A program made the translations under genes and the position numbers. From positions 1 through 64,000 of the forward strand of contig NZ_JAUDRH010000021.1 of NCBI RefSeq assembly GCF_030381805.1: a stretch of 64,000 bases of DNA. Direction: 5' to 3'. The notes beneath the pieces are model-generated. The model did no database searches. It was not told the origin of the DNA and saw nothing but the letters and a program-made list of their open reading frames with translations. Origin of the DNA: Chlorogloeopsis sp. ULAP01. GTDB taxonomy: Bacteria; Cyanobacteriota; Cyanobacteriia; Cyanobacteriales; Nostocaceae. Positions 27,267 to 38,999 of this stretch are shown piece after piece (position 1 is the stretch's first letter; each line of letters starts with the position of its first letter).

Positions 27267-28466
27267 TTACACTCTCTGCGTAACTGTTTGCCGTACCAAC
27301 CAACGGTGCAAAATTACCATCATTCCTACCAAAGGAATCATCAAAACCGGAATAATTTCCAAACCAACACGGGCTGCAACAGCACCAACTCCTGCCGGAA
27401 TTCCCGCAGCCCCCAAACTCGCAACGCTTGTCATAAAACCAATTCCCGCCGGCACAATTGCAGCAGGTATTCTTTGTGGCATTAACCAAATTGTCATTGG
27501 AAAAACAGGAGCCAAAGCAAAGCCAATTATCGGTAGACTTAGTAATTGTTGTGGTAGCAACCACCAAGCAATTAAACTTATCCCCAGCAAAATTAAAGTT
27601 AAATCTAAAGTACGGACTGCACCGAAATACTTGACTACACGTCCTGTAGCTAAACGTCCTAAGGTTAATCCCAACCAATAGCCACTGATACTATAACCTG
27701 CTAGTATTTCCGGTGTACCTCGACTTATCGTCTGAACGCTGTAAGCCCAGTTACCAACAGAAGCTTCCGTACCCACGTAAACTAGCAATAATAATCCTGC
27801 CATCAACACCACAGGTGTTCTTAAAGCTACACTGAGATTTGTGACGGGATTTGTACCCGCAACATTAGTCTGCTTGGTAAATGGTCTGTAATTATACACA
27901 ACTGCCCACAGCATACCAACTACAGTCAAACTGACAACAGCAGCGATCGCAAAATAAACACCTCGCCAATTTACATTCATTGCGAGTAGTGTTGTGGCAA
28001 CAGTAGGGCCTAATAATGCTCCTACACCATAAAAAGCGTGCAGTAAACCCATTAAGTCAGCATTGCCTTGATGGTTCGCGATGTAAGTATTGACACCAGC
28101 ATCAATTAAGCCAATTCCTAGACCAAAAAATGTTCCTGCTGCAACCATTAAAAACCAGTAGGGAGAAACAGCATAAGTAATCAGGGCGCAAGTGAGGCAA
28201 AAAGATGCCAATAATAACATCCGCGCTAATCCCATGCGACTACACAGGAGACTGCTAGCCAATGCTGCAAATATATAGCCAGAAACTTGACTAATAAAAA
28301 GTAAAGTGATGGTTGCAGAAGTCAGATTAAATGTTGCTTGGATTGAGGGGATCAGAACACCCAAACCTCCCTCGCCGATCCCAATTGCGATAAAGGCGTA
28401 GAAAGATAAAGCGATACCAATCCAGGTTCGATTGTTTAAATGCGATCGCTTTTTGGCTTCTGTCAT
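27267..28466 (-). CDS. Major facilitator superfamily transporter
   Basis: A 399-residue membrane protein from ATG 28466 (MTEAKKRSHLNNRTW). About 12 hydrophobic segments are visible. GIGLIDAGVNTYIANH near residue 115 resembles the FucP/Bypass-of-stop-codon-6 group of sugar-type MFS proteins. The frame is open 18 bases further upstream with another ATG. Substrate unknown. It lies 102 bases upstream of mtnA on the same strand but has no evident functional link to it. Confidence 0.85.
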   Translation of the reverse strand: MTEAKKRSHLNNRTWIGIALSFYAFIAIGIGEGGLGVLIPSIQATFNLTSATITLLFISQVSGYIFAALASSLLCSRMGLARMLLLASFCLTCALITYAVSPYWFLMVAAGTFFGLGIGLIDAGVNTYIANHQGNADLMGLLHAFYGVGALLGPTVATTLLAMNVNWRGVYFAIAAVVSLTVVGMLWAVVYNYRPFTKQTNVAGTNPVTNLSVALRTPVVLMAGLLLLVYVGTEASVGNWAYSVQTISRGTPEILAGYSISGYWLGLTLGRLATGRVVKYFGAVRTLDLTLILLGISLIAWWLLPQQLLSLPIIGFALAPVFPMTIWLMPQRIPAAIVPAGIGFMTSVASLGAAGIPAGVGAVAARVGLEIIPVLMIPLVGMMVILHRWLVRQTVTQRV

Positions 28467-28568
28467 GTGTCTCCTGCTTTCCACCTACAAGCACAAAAAA
28501 TAAGGCTTGGTTTTCCTCAAGAAATTTTGCCAAGTCCTTGTAATACTCTTACTCTTCAAAATATCGTG

Positions 28569-29630
28569 CTAAACCGCTTGCTTTTCCTGCAAGTGTTTTA
28601 ACTCATCAGGAGCTAATGTGCCTTTCTCCGTAATTATTCCTGTAATCAATTCTGCTGGAGTAACATCAAAAGCAGGATTGTAGAATTCTGCCCCAGATGG
28701 TGTCAGGATAATATCGCCGACTTGGTAGATTTCTGCGGGATCGCGCTCCTCAATCGGGATTTGGCCGCCATCAGATAAAGAAAAATCGATTGTCGAAAGG
28801 GGTGCAGCCACAAAGAAAGGAATATTATGTGCCTTAGATACCAGTGCTAAACTATACGTCCCGATTTTATTAGCTGTATCTCCGTTAGCAGCAATCCTAT
28901 CAGCACCTACCACTACTGCATGAATCAAACCCTGCTTCATACAATGGGCAGCCATATTATCAGTAATTACCGTAACCGGGATGCCTTCTTGCACACATTC
29001 CCAAGCCGTGAGTTTTGCGCCTTGCAGTCTGGGACGAGTTTCGTCAGCAAACAACCTTGCCAACCGTCCTTCTCGCCAAGCGGAACGCACTACACCTAAA
29101 GCAGTACCATAACCAGCAGTTGCTAGCGCCCCAGCATTACAATGGGTAAGCAAAGTCAGTCGTTCTGGATCAGAAGGTAATACCTTTAAACCGTGATCGC
29201 CGATCGCCTGACAAGTTTGTAAATCTTCGGCGTTAATAGTTTGGGCAGTTTGAAAAAGAGCTGTTTTGATTTCATCTACAGTACCTATTGTTTCATAGGC
29301 GACTTTCATCATTCGCGAAATTGCCCAAAACAAATTTACTGCTGTGGGGCGAGTAGAACGTAGCATCTGCGCTACTTTCTCCAAGTGGTTTAAAAACTCA
29401 TCGCGGTTGTCTGTGTGAATTTCCAGCGCTCCAAGATAAATTCCATAGGCAGCCGCAACACCAATAGCAGGCGCACCTCGGACAATCATAGTTTTAATCG
29501 CCACCGCCATATCTTCACTGCGGCTAATTTCTACAAATGCATATTCACTTGGTATCCGGGTTTGGTCAATGAGTGAAACAGCGTTGTTATGCCAAATAAC
29601 TGGATAAACTTGGTTAGTAAGGAAGTTCAT
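28569..29630 (-). CDS. mtnA: S-methyl-5-thioribose-1-phosphate isomerase (MtnA)
   Basis: Methionine-salvage enzyme converting 5-methylthioribose-1-phosphate to methylthioribulose-1-phosphate. The 353-residue protein carries MIVRGAPAIGVAAAYG near residue 47, the catalytic Cys in LLTHCNAGALATAGYGTALG, and the catalytic Asp in VVGADRIAANGDTANKIGT. Its length matches the family. No other mtn gene is in the window. Confidence 0.95.
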   Translation of the reverse strand: MNFLTNQVYPVIWHNNAVSLIDQTRIPSEYAFVEISRSEDMAVAIKTMIVRGAPAIGVAAAYGIYLGALEIHTDNRDEFLNHLEKVAQMLRSTRPTAVNLFWAISRMMKVAYETIGTVDEIKTALFQTAQTINAEDLQTCQAIGDHGLKVLPSDPERLTLLTHCNAGALATAGYGTALGVVRSAWREGRLARLFADETRPRLQGAKLTAWECVQEGIPVTVITDNMAAHCMKQGLIHAVVVGADRIAANGDTANKIGTYSLALVSKAHNIPFFVAAPLSTIDFSLSDGGQIPIEERDPAEIYQVGDIILTPSGAEFYNPAFDVTPAELITGIITEKGTLAPDELKHLQEKQAV

Positions 29631-29700
29631 GGAAGAGAATTTAATTAAATTTTTTAGATAGTAACGTTAGCAATTCTACTAGTTCTCGCGTTTCATCTCA

Positions 29701-29756
29701 CGCACCATTCTAGATTTTTGGTGCGTTAGGACTAATGTCCATAACGCACGCTACTG
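29701..29756. repeat. 56-bp intergenic repeat, copy 2
   Basis: Nearly identical to 23136-23191, in the same orientation, between dxs and mtnA. Conserved tail GGTGCGTTAGGACTAATGTC with ATAACGCACGCTACTG. Confidence 0.75.
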
Positions 29757-29776
29757 AATTTAACTGGATTGTGAGT

Positions 29777-31684
29777 CTAACTTACAACAGATAACTGTTG
29801 TTGAAAGAAAGCTTCTAATACCCTCTGAGCTATTTGTGGACTAGTTAAACCTAATTCTGCTTTAGATTCATTAGGTTCTGCGTGTTCCACAAGAGTGTCT
29901 GGTATGCCAATCCGCTTGATTGGCACCAAAATATTTGCATCTAACAGTGCTTCTGCCACTGCGGAACCAAAACCACCCATGACACAGCCTTCTTCTAAAG
30001 TGACAACACGCCCAATTTTTTTAGCCAATGGGAAAATCAATTCAGTATCCAGTGGTTTGGCAAAACGGGCATTAATCACAGTGGCTTGAATACCGTGTTC
30101 ACCGAGAACTTCTGCCGCTTGCAGAGCTGGATTTACCATTGTGCCATAGCTGACCATTAACACGTCATCACCATGACGGAGAATTTCTCCTTTGCCAATT
30201 TCCAGGGGTTCCCAACCTTCTTCCATGAGGGGAACACCATAGCCATTACCACGGGGGAAGCGCATGGCGATCGGCCCTTTGGTGTGATCAATACCTGTGA
30301 CAATCATGCGTTGTAGCTCGGCTTCATCTTTGGGTGCCATTAACACCATGTTCGGAATGCACCGTAAGTAAGCTACATCATACATACCCTGATGGGTGGG
30401 GCCATCTGCACCAACAATTCCCGCCCGATCCATACAGAAAAATACAGGTAAGTTTTGGATGCAAACATCGTGAATAATTTGGTCGTAGGCACGTTGCAAG
30501 AAGGTAGAGTAGATCGCAACAACAGGACGCATACCTTCTGTTGACAATCCGGCAGCAAGAGTTACGGCGTGTTGTTCGGCAATACCCACATCAATATATT
30601 GATTGGGCAACTTGGCTTGCAGTTTGTCTAAGCCTGTTCCCGTAGCCATTGCCGCCGTGATCCCGATAATTTTTGGATTTTGTTCAGCGAGTTTGACTAA
30701 GGTATGAGCAAAAACTTTCGAGTAGGCAGGAGGTTTGGGTTTGTTGGAGGGGACAGCTTTGCCTGTGGTTAAGTTAAAGGGAGATTGGGCATGGTAGCCT
30801 ACTTGATCTTTTTCGGCGATTTCGTAGCCTTTGCCCTTCACCGTTGCTACGTGTACTAAAACTGGGCCTTGAATTTGGTGTGCCTGTTGGAAGGTGGCAA
30901 TTAATTCTTCTAAATTATGTCCATCTACAGGCCCCATATAAGTAAAGCCGAGTTCTTCAAAAACTGCTCCCACTTTCGGAACAGCTAAACGCTTCATCCC
31001 TTCTTTGATGCGTCCTAATTCTGGAGAAAGAGACTCACCCACAAAAGGAATTTGTTTAAATTGTTCTTCAAAGTTATCCTTAAGAAACTGTACTGGGCCA
31101 CTCAAACGCATTTTGTTTAAGTAGCGCGGAATGGCTCCAACATTGGGAGATATAGACATCTCGTTGTCGTTGAGGACAACTAATAAGTTAGTTTTTGGCA
31201 AATGTCCGGCATGATTGATGGCTTCCAATGCCATACCACCAGTTAATGCCCCATCACCGATAATAGCTACAACTTTAAATTTTTCTCCTTTTTGATCTCG
31301 CGCTAAAGCCATGCCCAAGGCAGCAGAAATACTGGTTGAAGCGTGTCCTGCACCGAAATGGTCAAATTTATTCTCGCAACGCTTGAGATAACCAGCAATG
31401 CCGTCTTTTTGCCGCAGCGTATGAAAACGGCTGTAACGTCCTGTAATTAGTTTGTGGGGATATGCTTGATGTCCTACATCCCAAATCACTTTATCGCGGT
31501 CTAGATCCAGTGTCTGATAAAGCCCTAGTGTTAACTCTACAACACCCAATCCTGGCCCCAAGTGTCCTCCGGTGGCTGCTACTGTTTGTAGATGCTTATC
31601 CCGAATCTGGCGGGCAATTTGTTGCAGTTGCCGGATCGACAATCCATGCAACTGATTGGGATGGGTGATTTCGCTCAAATGCAT
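29777..31684 (-). CDS. dxs: 1-deoxy-D-xylulose-5-phosphate synthase (Dxs)
   Basis: First enzyme of the MEP isoprenoid pathway. It condenses pyruvate with glyceraldehyde-3-phosphate using thiamine diphosphate and feeds carotenoid, chlorophyll phytyl and quinone synthesis. The 635 residues include the N-terminal GHLGPGLGVVELT, the TPP motif GDGALTGGMALEAINHAG, and the transketolase-like DVGIAEQHAVTLAAG. Full length. It appears monocistronic. Confidence 0.97.
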   Translation of the reverse strand: MHLSEITHPNQLHGLSIRQLQQIARQIRDKHLQTVAATGGHLGPGLGVVELTLGLYQTLDLDRDKVIWDVGHQAYPHKLITGRYSRFHTLRQKDGIAGYLKRCENKFDHFGAGHASTSISAALGMALARDQKGEKFKVVAIIGDGALTGGMALEAINHAGHLPKTNLLVVLNDNEMSISPNVGAIPRYLNKMRLSGPVQFLKDNFEEQFKQIPFVGESLSPELGRIKEGMKRLAVPKVGAVFEELGFTYMGPVDGHNLEELIATFQQAHQIQGPVLVHVATVKGKGYEIAEKDQVGYHAQSPFNLTTGKAVPSNKPKPPAYSKVFAHTLVKLAEQNPKIIGITAAMATGTGLDKLQAKLPNQYIDVGIAEQHAVTLAAGLSTEGMRPVVAIYSTFLQRAYDQIIHDVCIQNLPVFFCMDRAGIVGADGPTHQGMYDVAYLRCIPNMVLMAPKDEAELQRMIVTGIDHTKGPIAMRFPRGNGYGVPLMEEGWEPLEIGKGEILRHGDDVLMVSYGTMVNPALQAAEVLGEHGIQATVINARFAKPLDTELIFPLAKKIGRVVTLEEGCVMGGFGSAVAEALLDANILVPIKRIGIPDTLVEHAEPNESKAELGLTSPQIAQRVLEAFFQQQLSVVS

Positions 31685-31955
31685 ACTATAGCGTTTTCCT
31701 CTCTAGATTTTATATTCTGATTTTCCCATGCTCCTTTGGATGAAAAACAATTTTGAAGTAGGTGACAATAAATAATCGTTATTATTTCATTATGTTAAAC
31801 TACCGCTATTCTTGCAGATAGGGAATAGGGGACAGGGGATAGGTAATAGGGAAGAGATTTTTACACAGCAATGTAGAGACACGAAATTTCGCGTCTCTAC
31901 ACTTCACCAAATCTGACTCGAAATCCTTAACTAAACCATATTGGTTCACTAACCA
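31685..31955. other. Intergenic region upstream of dxs with a hairpin repeat
   Basis: About 270 bases with low-complexity GGGGATAGG-type repeats and the 28-bp palindrome at 31873-31900. It likely includes the dxs promoter next to 31684. Confidence 0.5.
31873..31900. repeat. 28-bp palindromic repeat (GTAGAGACGCG family), copy 2
   Basis: GTAGAGACACGAAA / TTTCGCGTCTCTAC forms a near-perfect stem (one mismatch). Same ends and length as the copies at 1721 and 48417. Confidence 0.8.
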
Positions 31956-32648
31956 CTACTTTTCTACAAGGCTATTAGGTGCAGGTGGTGCTTCCGGTGT
32001 TTCTGATTGCGGCTGTTGTCTGTGTAAATACTTACTTAAGACATAAGCCATGTCACCACGTGTCATGGGTTTTAAAGGAGAAATATTGCCTTGGGCATCT
32101 ATATTAAGAAATCCTTCAGTTGCGACTGTAGCGATCGCTTTTCTTGCCCAAGTAGGAATAGATGCGGCATCGGGATAGGGAGTAAGTATTTCCTGAACAG
32201 TTTCGTCAGAAAATTGAAATACACCGTAAGCTTGAGCAAAAATTGCTAAAGCTTCTGCCCTTGTCACCCTTTGATTGGGAAAAAATAAATTCCCTCGATA
32301 GCCTTTCATAATATCCGTTTTCAAGACTAGTTGAATATCATTAAATGCCGGGTGGGAAGAAGGCACATCTGTAACTACAATATTTTCTTTGCTGGCTGCT
32401 TGTCGTTTATCCAGTCGAAATACTCTCACCATCGTTGAGGCTAATTCTGCTCTGTTGAGAATTTTTTCTGGATGAAAATTGTTATCTGAATAATTAGTCA
32501 TCCAGTTGACAGCAATTAACTGTTGAATTTGATGCTCTGATGGCTGTTTGGAATCTGTTTGCACTTGGGCATCAGCTTTGCCTGGAAAGTATTGTATTAA
32601 AGCTATTAAGGACAGAACACTTAAAAATCGACGCATCATCATAACCAC
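31956..32648 (-). CDS. S-layer homology (SLH) domain protein
   Basis: A 230-residue exported protein. Signal peptide (SVLSLIALIQYFPGKADA), then three SLH-like units: QLIAVNWMTNYSDNNFHPEKILNRAE, DIQLVLKTDIMKGYRG with FFPNQRVTRAEAL, and AIATVATEGFLN with PLKPMTRGDMAYVL. SLH domains anchor proteins to cell-wall polymers. The C-terminus is Pro-rich and unstructured. Role unknown beyond likely envelope association. Confidence 0.87.
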   Translation of the reverse strand: MVMMMRRFLSVLSLIALIQYFPGKADAQVQTDSKQPSEHQIQQLIAVNWMTNYSDNNFHPEKILNRAELASTMVRVFRLDKRQAASKENIVVTDVPSSHPAFNDIQLVLKTDIMKGYRGNLFFPNQRVTRAEALAIFAQAYGVFQFSDETVQEILTPYPDAASIPTWARKAIATVATEGFLNIDAQGNISPLKPMTRGDMAYVLSKYLHRQQPQSETPEAPPAPNSLVEK

Positions 32649-32946
32649 TTCATTGCTGCTACTGTGTATTTCAAAAACTAGACACTCAAAATTAACACCA
32701 AATCCAGTTGAACCAGATCCGGAAATTCAGCAGACTCGCTTTTGGATCTGATGACGGATTGGTGCTTATTGATGTTGCGTAGCAGCTGAATTTTAAAAAG
32801 GGCAAACAAAATAAATGGGTGATAGGGTAAAGATGATAGGGAAAAAGGATTAAGGAGCAAAGGGAAAAGTGATTCTCGATTTTTCCCTCTGCTCAATTCT
32901 CCGTTTCCTTGCCTGTTGTGTTCCCTAAACAATTAAATCCGTTTGG
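32649..32946. other. Intergenic region between trxA and the SLH gene
   Basis: About 300 bases. It contains low-complexity stretches and no recognised gene, RNA or strong hairpin. Confidence 0.4.
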
Positions 32947-33264
32947 TTAAATCAAAGATTCTAGACGTTGCATTAAATCTGAAGATTGTAGTACCCCCTC
33001 AATTCTTTCCACTGGCTTCCCCTGCTTGAAAAGTACCAAAGTTGGTAGAGCATAAACTTGATAATCATTGGCTAGTTGGGGATATTTTTCAGTGTCAATT
33101 TTTACAACCCTTATCCGTCCTTGGAGTTGAGCATTGACTTGCTCTAAGATTGTAGCCATCATCCGACAAGGCCCGCACCATTCAGCGTAAAAATCTACCA
33201 GTACGGGTACGTCAGAACCAGACAGCATCTCCTCGAAGCTGTTGAATTGCTTTTTAGTAGACAT
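32947..33264 (-). CDS. trxA: Thioredoxin
   Basis: A 105-residue cytoplasmic disulfide reductase with the active site WCGPCRM near residue 29 and the cis-proline loop YALPTLVLFKQGK. It reduces target disulfides with electrons from thioredoxin reductases. ATG 33264 (MSTKKQFNSF) is preferred over an upstream GTG at 33273. Cyanobacteria have several thioredoxins, so the exact type is open. Confidence 0.94.
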   Translation of the reverse strand: MSTKKQFNSFEEMLSGSDVPVLVDFYAEWCGPCRMMATILEQVNAQLQGRIRVVKIDTEKYPQLANDYQVYALPTLVLFKQGKPVERIEGVLQSSDLMQRLESLI

Positions 33265-33787
33265 GTAACACACACTATTTTGCTATAGTTTGATTTTAAT
33301 GGTAGTTCTGAGTAGAGAATCATAGGTTTAAAATCATTTTGTTTTCACTGTTGTTAAAAGTTTCCCTGAAATTTCAGTACTTGGATAAGCAAAATCAATT
33401 GAAACAGGTATTAACTGGATCTCATAATTCACAATTCTTCACCAAAGAAGAACTCAGAACTCAACAAGCAGTGGTCAGAATGTTCTAAATTCTAAGTTTT
33501 TTGCTCTCTTGGATTTAATGTTTATTAATATTTATTTTTAGAAGTTTTGTCTTAAAGAAAGCGAAGAGAATCGAAACTTTGTTGTGATTATTTTTTAAAA
33601 GCAGCTCCACAAAGCCGCGTTTTCGCTTTCGCTATGAATGGAAGAAAAACCTCTTTTCCTTCTACCCTGTTCCCTGGGTTTATTGGAAGGTTACAACCAA
33701 AAACTCTCAATACACTGGTTTTCCACATATCCCGCAAGGTTTTATGATGATTAGCGCTGTAACTTAATAATGCTGAGAAGTAATTTT
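33265..33787. other. Divergent promoter region of trxA and fabG
   Basis: About 520 bases between oppositely oriented genes. The 37-codon frame at about 33634 has no protein-like features. No RNA gene was recognised. Confidence 0.45.
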
Positions 33788-34552
33788 ATGGGAATGTTGC
33801 CAGAAAATTTACAAAACCTACAAGGTAAAGTTGCAATTGTGACAGGTGCTTCGAGGGGAATTGGGCGAGCAATCGCACAAGAATTGGCTAATTATGGAGC
33901 TAATGTAGTTGTCAACTATGCTAGTTCTAGTCAAGCAGCAGAGGAATTAGTATTAGAAATTACAAAGTCTGGTGGTAGTGCGATCGCTCTGCAAGCTGAT
34001 GTTTCCAAAGCCGACCAAGTAGACGCTTTAGTGAATGGTGTGATGGAAAAGTTCAATCGCGTTGATATTTTAGTCAACAACGCAGGTATTACTCGCGACA
34101 CTCTGCTTTTGAGGATGAAGCCAGAAGACTGGCAGGCAGTCATCGACCTCAATCTTACTGGTGTCTTCTTATGCACTCGCGCTGTTAGTAAAATCATGCT
34201 CAAGCAGCGATCGGGGCGAATCATCAATATCAGTTCCGTTGCCGGGCAAATGGGCAACCCTGGACAAGCTAACTACAGTGCCGCCAAAGCAGGTGTTATT
34301 GGCTTTACCAAAACTGTAGCCAAAGAATTAGCTTCTCGGAGTGTTACTGTTAACGCCGTTGCTCCCGGTTTTATCGCCACCGATATGACCAGCAATCTCA
34401 ATGCTGAAGATATTCTTAAATACATTCCCCTTGGTCGTTACGGTCAACCAGAAGATGTTGCTGGTATGGTACGCTTTCTTGCTGCCGATCCCGCAGCAGC
34501 CTACATTACGGGACAAGTTTTTAATGTTGATGGCGGGATGGTTATGGCATAA
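33788..34552 (+). CDS. fabG: 3-oxoacyl-[acyl-carrier-protein] reductase (FabG)
   Basis: Short-chain dehydrogenase that reduces beta-ketoacyl-ACP with NADPH in fatty-acid elongation. The Rossmann motif VTGASRGIGRAIAQ is near residue 16, NNAGITRDTLLLRMK follows, and the catalytic Ser-Tyr-Lys set is present in ISSVAGQMGNPGQANYSAAK. It ends FNVDGGMVM, typical of FabG. The start is ambiguous: 33770, 33788 or 33794. 33788 has GAGAAG about 8 bases upstream and gives the usual length. Confidence 0.93.
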   Translation: MGMLPENLQNLQGKVAIVTGASRGIGRAIAQELANYGANVVVNYASSSQAAEELVLEITKSGGSAIALQADVSKADQVDALVNGVMEKFNRVDILVNNAGITRDTLLLRMKPEDWQAVIDLNLTGVFLCTRAVSKIMLKQRSGRIINISSVAGQMGNPGQANYSAAKAGVIGFTKTVAKELASRSVTVNAVAPGFIATDMTSNLNAEDILKYIPLGRYGQPEDVAGMVRFLAADPAAAYITGQVFNVDGGMVMA

Positions 34553-34696
34553 GTAAGCAACGTGGGGAAAGGAAGACGCAAAGAGAAATGAGGATAAAAA
34601 GACAAGGAGAGAGAACCTGATTCACAATTCCCCGTGTCACCGTGTCCCCGCATCTTCGTGTCTTCTTTCTTCCCCATGTCCCCTTCATTCCCCATG

Positions 34697-35776
34697 TCAC
34701 TTTGCTCGTATCCTTTGCCAAACAGTGAAGCCTAAAAGAATGATGATACCTACGGTGGTAGCAAGCATCACTAATAAACTCATGCCTCGGATTCTCATCG
34801 CCATCCAGTTACACACCAAAGTAATTGACCAAAGGGTGAGCGCGGCGTAGCGTTGAGACAAACCCCAAGCTAGCAAGCGGTGGTGCAGGTGGTCTTTACC
34901 AGGGGTACTCATCGGATTTTTCCCTGCCAGGAGACGCCGTACAAACACTTGCGTAGTGTCCAGCACTGGTAAGAGCAAAAATAAAACTGGAGGTACTAAG
35001 GAGAAAACCGTAGTTACTTGCAAATCGCCAATGATAGTTGTTGCCGCTAGGACATAGCCGAAAAAGTATGCTCCAGCATCACCCATAATGATCCGGGATG
35101 GGTGAAAGTTGTGTCTCAAAAAACCTAGTGCCGCTCCTCCCAAAGCTGCTAAAACTAATGTCGCAGCAGCCCAATTAGGAAATTGTGCTGACACTGCTAA
35201 TAAACTCATGGCAGTAATAAAGCTAACCCCTCCTGCCAAGCCATCCATACCGTCCATTAAGTTGATGGCATTAGTGATTCCCACTACCCAAAGCACCGTC
35301 AATAAAATCGAGAGTAAAAAGTCTATGGGAGTGCCAAAAGTAACTTGAATACTGATGCCATTCGCGACCAATAGCAGTGCCGTCAGGATTTGCACCAATA
35401 GGCGGACAGTGGCAGGCAAGCCGAACTGATCGTCGATAAAGCCTACAAGCACTAAAATGGAACCACCTAAGAGAATTGTCAGCACCTGAGCCAATACATT
35501 TTGGAGTTCAATTGGTCTTAAGAGGCTAGCTAGAACCAATGCCGCTATTACTCCCGTATAAATAGCCAAACCACCCGCATTCGGCAAAGGTTCTCGGTTT
35601 AGTCGTCGTGCATTTGGTTGATCAGCCCAACCAACCCGCAAAGCAAATTTACGTACTGCCGGAATCAAACGCCATGTTACAACCCAAGCTAATAAAAATG
35701 TAAATACCACTGCCAACCAGCCGGAACCGCTAGGGTCAGCAATACCAAGAGCCTCAAGGAAGCTGTATATATTCAT
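34697..35776 (-). CDS. MraY/WecA-family undecaprenyl-phosphate sugar-phosphate transferase
   Basis: A 359-residue polytopic membrane protein with about ten helices. It has the family's catalytic Asp region NAINLMDGMDGLAGGV and the HHRLLAWGLS loop after GKDHL. Enzymes of this type (WecA, TagO, Rfe) transfer GlcNAc-1-phosphate to undecaprenyl phosphate to start surface polysaccharide synthesis. LVGFIDDQFGLPATVRLLVQ fits the WecA-like branch rather than MraY. The exact sugar is not proven. Confidence 0.88.
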   Translation of the reverse strand: MNIYSFLEALGIADPSGSGWLAVVFTFLLAWVVTWRLIPAVRKFALRVGWADQPNARRLNREPLPNAGGLAIYTGVIAALVLASLLRPIELQNVLAQVLTILLGGSILVLVGFIDDQFGLPATVRLLVQILTALLLVANGISIQVTFGTPIDFLLSILLTVLWVVGITNAINLMDGMDGLAGGVSFITAMSLLAVSAQFPNWAAATLVLAALGGAALGFLRHNFHPSRIIMGDAGAYFFGYVLAATTIIGDLQVTTVFSLVPPVLFLLLPVLDTTQVFVRRLLAGKNPMSTPGKDHLHHRLLAWGLSQRYAALTLWSITLVCNWMAMRIRGMSLLVMLATTVGIIILLGFTVWQRIRAK

Positions 35777-35874
35777 TTGTTGCTTCCATCATCACTGACT
35801 GTATCCAACATCAGCATCAAGTGTATACTAACCATTTTGTTCTCACCATCTCGGAACTGAAACATTCTGTTTGA

Positions 35875-35901
35875 TTAGCACTCTTTGTCTGTGAGTGCTA
35901 A
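35875..35901 (+). promoter_or_regulatory. CIRCE operator (HrcA binding site)
   Basis: Perfect inverted repeat TTAGCACTC-N9-GAGTGCTAA, 39 bases before groEL. CIRCE is the known target of the heat-shock repressor HrcA, so groEL should be derepressed by heat. Confidence 0.95.
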
Positions 35902-35939
35902 ATTGTCTAATGGAAGAGCTCGCAAGTTGATAAATAAAT

Positions 35940-37601
<1,662 letters not shown>

Positions 37602-37634
37602 CCCTAGCTTTTGGATAAAAATATTTGTGTGTAG

Positions 37635-37668
37635 CAGTTTGTCTGATTTTAAGACAAACTGTTTTTTT
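37635..37668 (+). terminator. Rho-independent terminator of groEL
   Basis: Perfect 10-bp stem CAGTTTGTCT / AGACAAACTG with a 7-base loop, followed directly by TTTTTTT. Confidence 0.93.
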
Positions 37669-37818
37669 ATAATATTTCGCTATTTACGGTAGAACAGAGT
37701 TATTTGTGAATATCGAACTTAGTTGACATCCCTCACTTACAAACTTAGGTAAGTACTCAAACAGAATTAATTACACCATTGTCTTCCTGTTCCCTGTCCC
37801 CTGTTCCCTAAAAAATGT

Positions 37819-38964
37819 ATGTTCAACAAAATTCGCCGCTTTTCTGCAAAAGTCACTAAACCAGATTCAGATACGGAAGATTTTTATCATGAACCTGGTA
37901 CTCTACCAGGAACTATTATCATCGATGCAGATGCATCGCCATCGGTAATTGAGTTAATTGACTACGACCAAACTAATGCCATCTATAAGCAAGTAGCAAC
38001 TCCAGAAGAGTGCGCTGCTTATTTGGATACGGAATCAGTATCTTGGGTAGATGTATCCGGTTTGGGTAGTGAAGATATCTTGCAAAGACTGAGAACAGTT
38101 TTTGATTTACATCCTTTGGTGTTAGAAGACGTAGTCAATGTACCAGAACGTCCCAAAGTAGAGGATTATGAAGACCAATTAGTCATTATTGCGCGGATGG
38201 TAATGCCTAAGAACAAAAGCAATGGCTTTTATAGTGAGCAAGTAAGTTTAGTGTTGGGAAAACATTATTTGCTTACAGTTCAAGAAGAGCCAGAGCGAGA
38301 TTGCTTTGAACCAGTGCGATCGCGCATTTTCAAAAATAAGGGTATCATCCGCAAACAAGGCAGCGATTATTTAGCCTACACTCTTTTAGATGCAATTATT
38401 GATGGTTATTTTCCAGTTCTCGAAGATTATGGCGAACATATCGAAGATTTAGAAGAAGAAGTAATAGTTCGACCAACCCATAGAACTCTCCTCAAAATAT
38501 ATAAAGTTCGGCGAGAATTATTGCAATTACGTCGCGCTATTTGGCCTCAGCGAAATGCAATTCATTCTTTGATTCAGGATGGTAATAAATTAATTAGTGA
38601 TGAGGTACGAATTTATTTGCGAGATTGTTACGACCATGCAGTACAAGTAATGGATATGGTCGAAACCTATCGGGAACTTGCATCTGGTTTGATGGATGTA
38701 TATCTTTCGGCAGTCAGTAACAGAATGAATGAAATTATGAAATTATTAACAGTAATTTCTTCTATTTTTATTCCTCTAACTTTTATCGCTGGTATTTATG
38801 GAATGAATTTTAATACAGAAAAATCACCATATAATATGCCGGAATTAAATTGGTATTGGGGTTATCCACTTTGTTTAGGGCTGATGGCAGTAATTGCTGG
38901 TATTTTACTATTCTTTTTCTGGCAAAGAGGATGGCTGGGAAATACTTCAAGTATTGATGATTAA
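37819..38964 (+). CDS. corA: CorA-family magnesium/cobalt transporter
   Basis: Inner-membrane divalent-cation channel of 381 residues. A large N-terminal cytoplasmic domain is followed by a long helix and two C-terminal membrane segments, with the family signature YGMNF at the end of the first. ISSIFIPLTFIAGIYGMNFN then PELNWYWGYP match CorA. An acidic loop (IEDLEEEVIV) is typical of the CorA funnel. It appears monocistronic; the next gene starts 35 bases later. Confidence 0.93.
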   Translation: MFNKIRRFSAKVTKPDSDTEDFYHEPGTLPGTIIIDADASPSVIELIDYDQTNAIYKQVATPEECAAYLDTESVSWVDVSGLGSEDILQRLRTVFDLHPLVLEDVVNVPERPKVEDYEDQLVIIARMVMPKNKSNGFYSEQVSLVLGKHYLLTVQEEPERDCFEPVRSRIFKNKGIIRKQGSDYLAYTLLDAIIDGYFPVLEDYGEHIEDLEEEVIVRPTHRTLLKIYKVRRELLQLRRAIWPQRNAIHSLIQDGNKLISDEVRIYLRDCYDHAVQVMDMVETYRELASGLMDVYLSAVSNRMNEIMKLLTVISSIFIPLTFIAGIYGMNFNTEKSPYNMPELNWYWGYPLCLGLMAVIAGILLFFFWQRGWLGNTSSIDD

Positions 38965-38999
38965 AAATTAAATAAAATAACTATAGGGAGCTTATATAA

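Noticed and set aside
33634..33747. 37-codon frame upstream of fabG
   Set aside because: No ribosome site, no recognisable motif, and composition like the flanking intergenic DNA.
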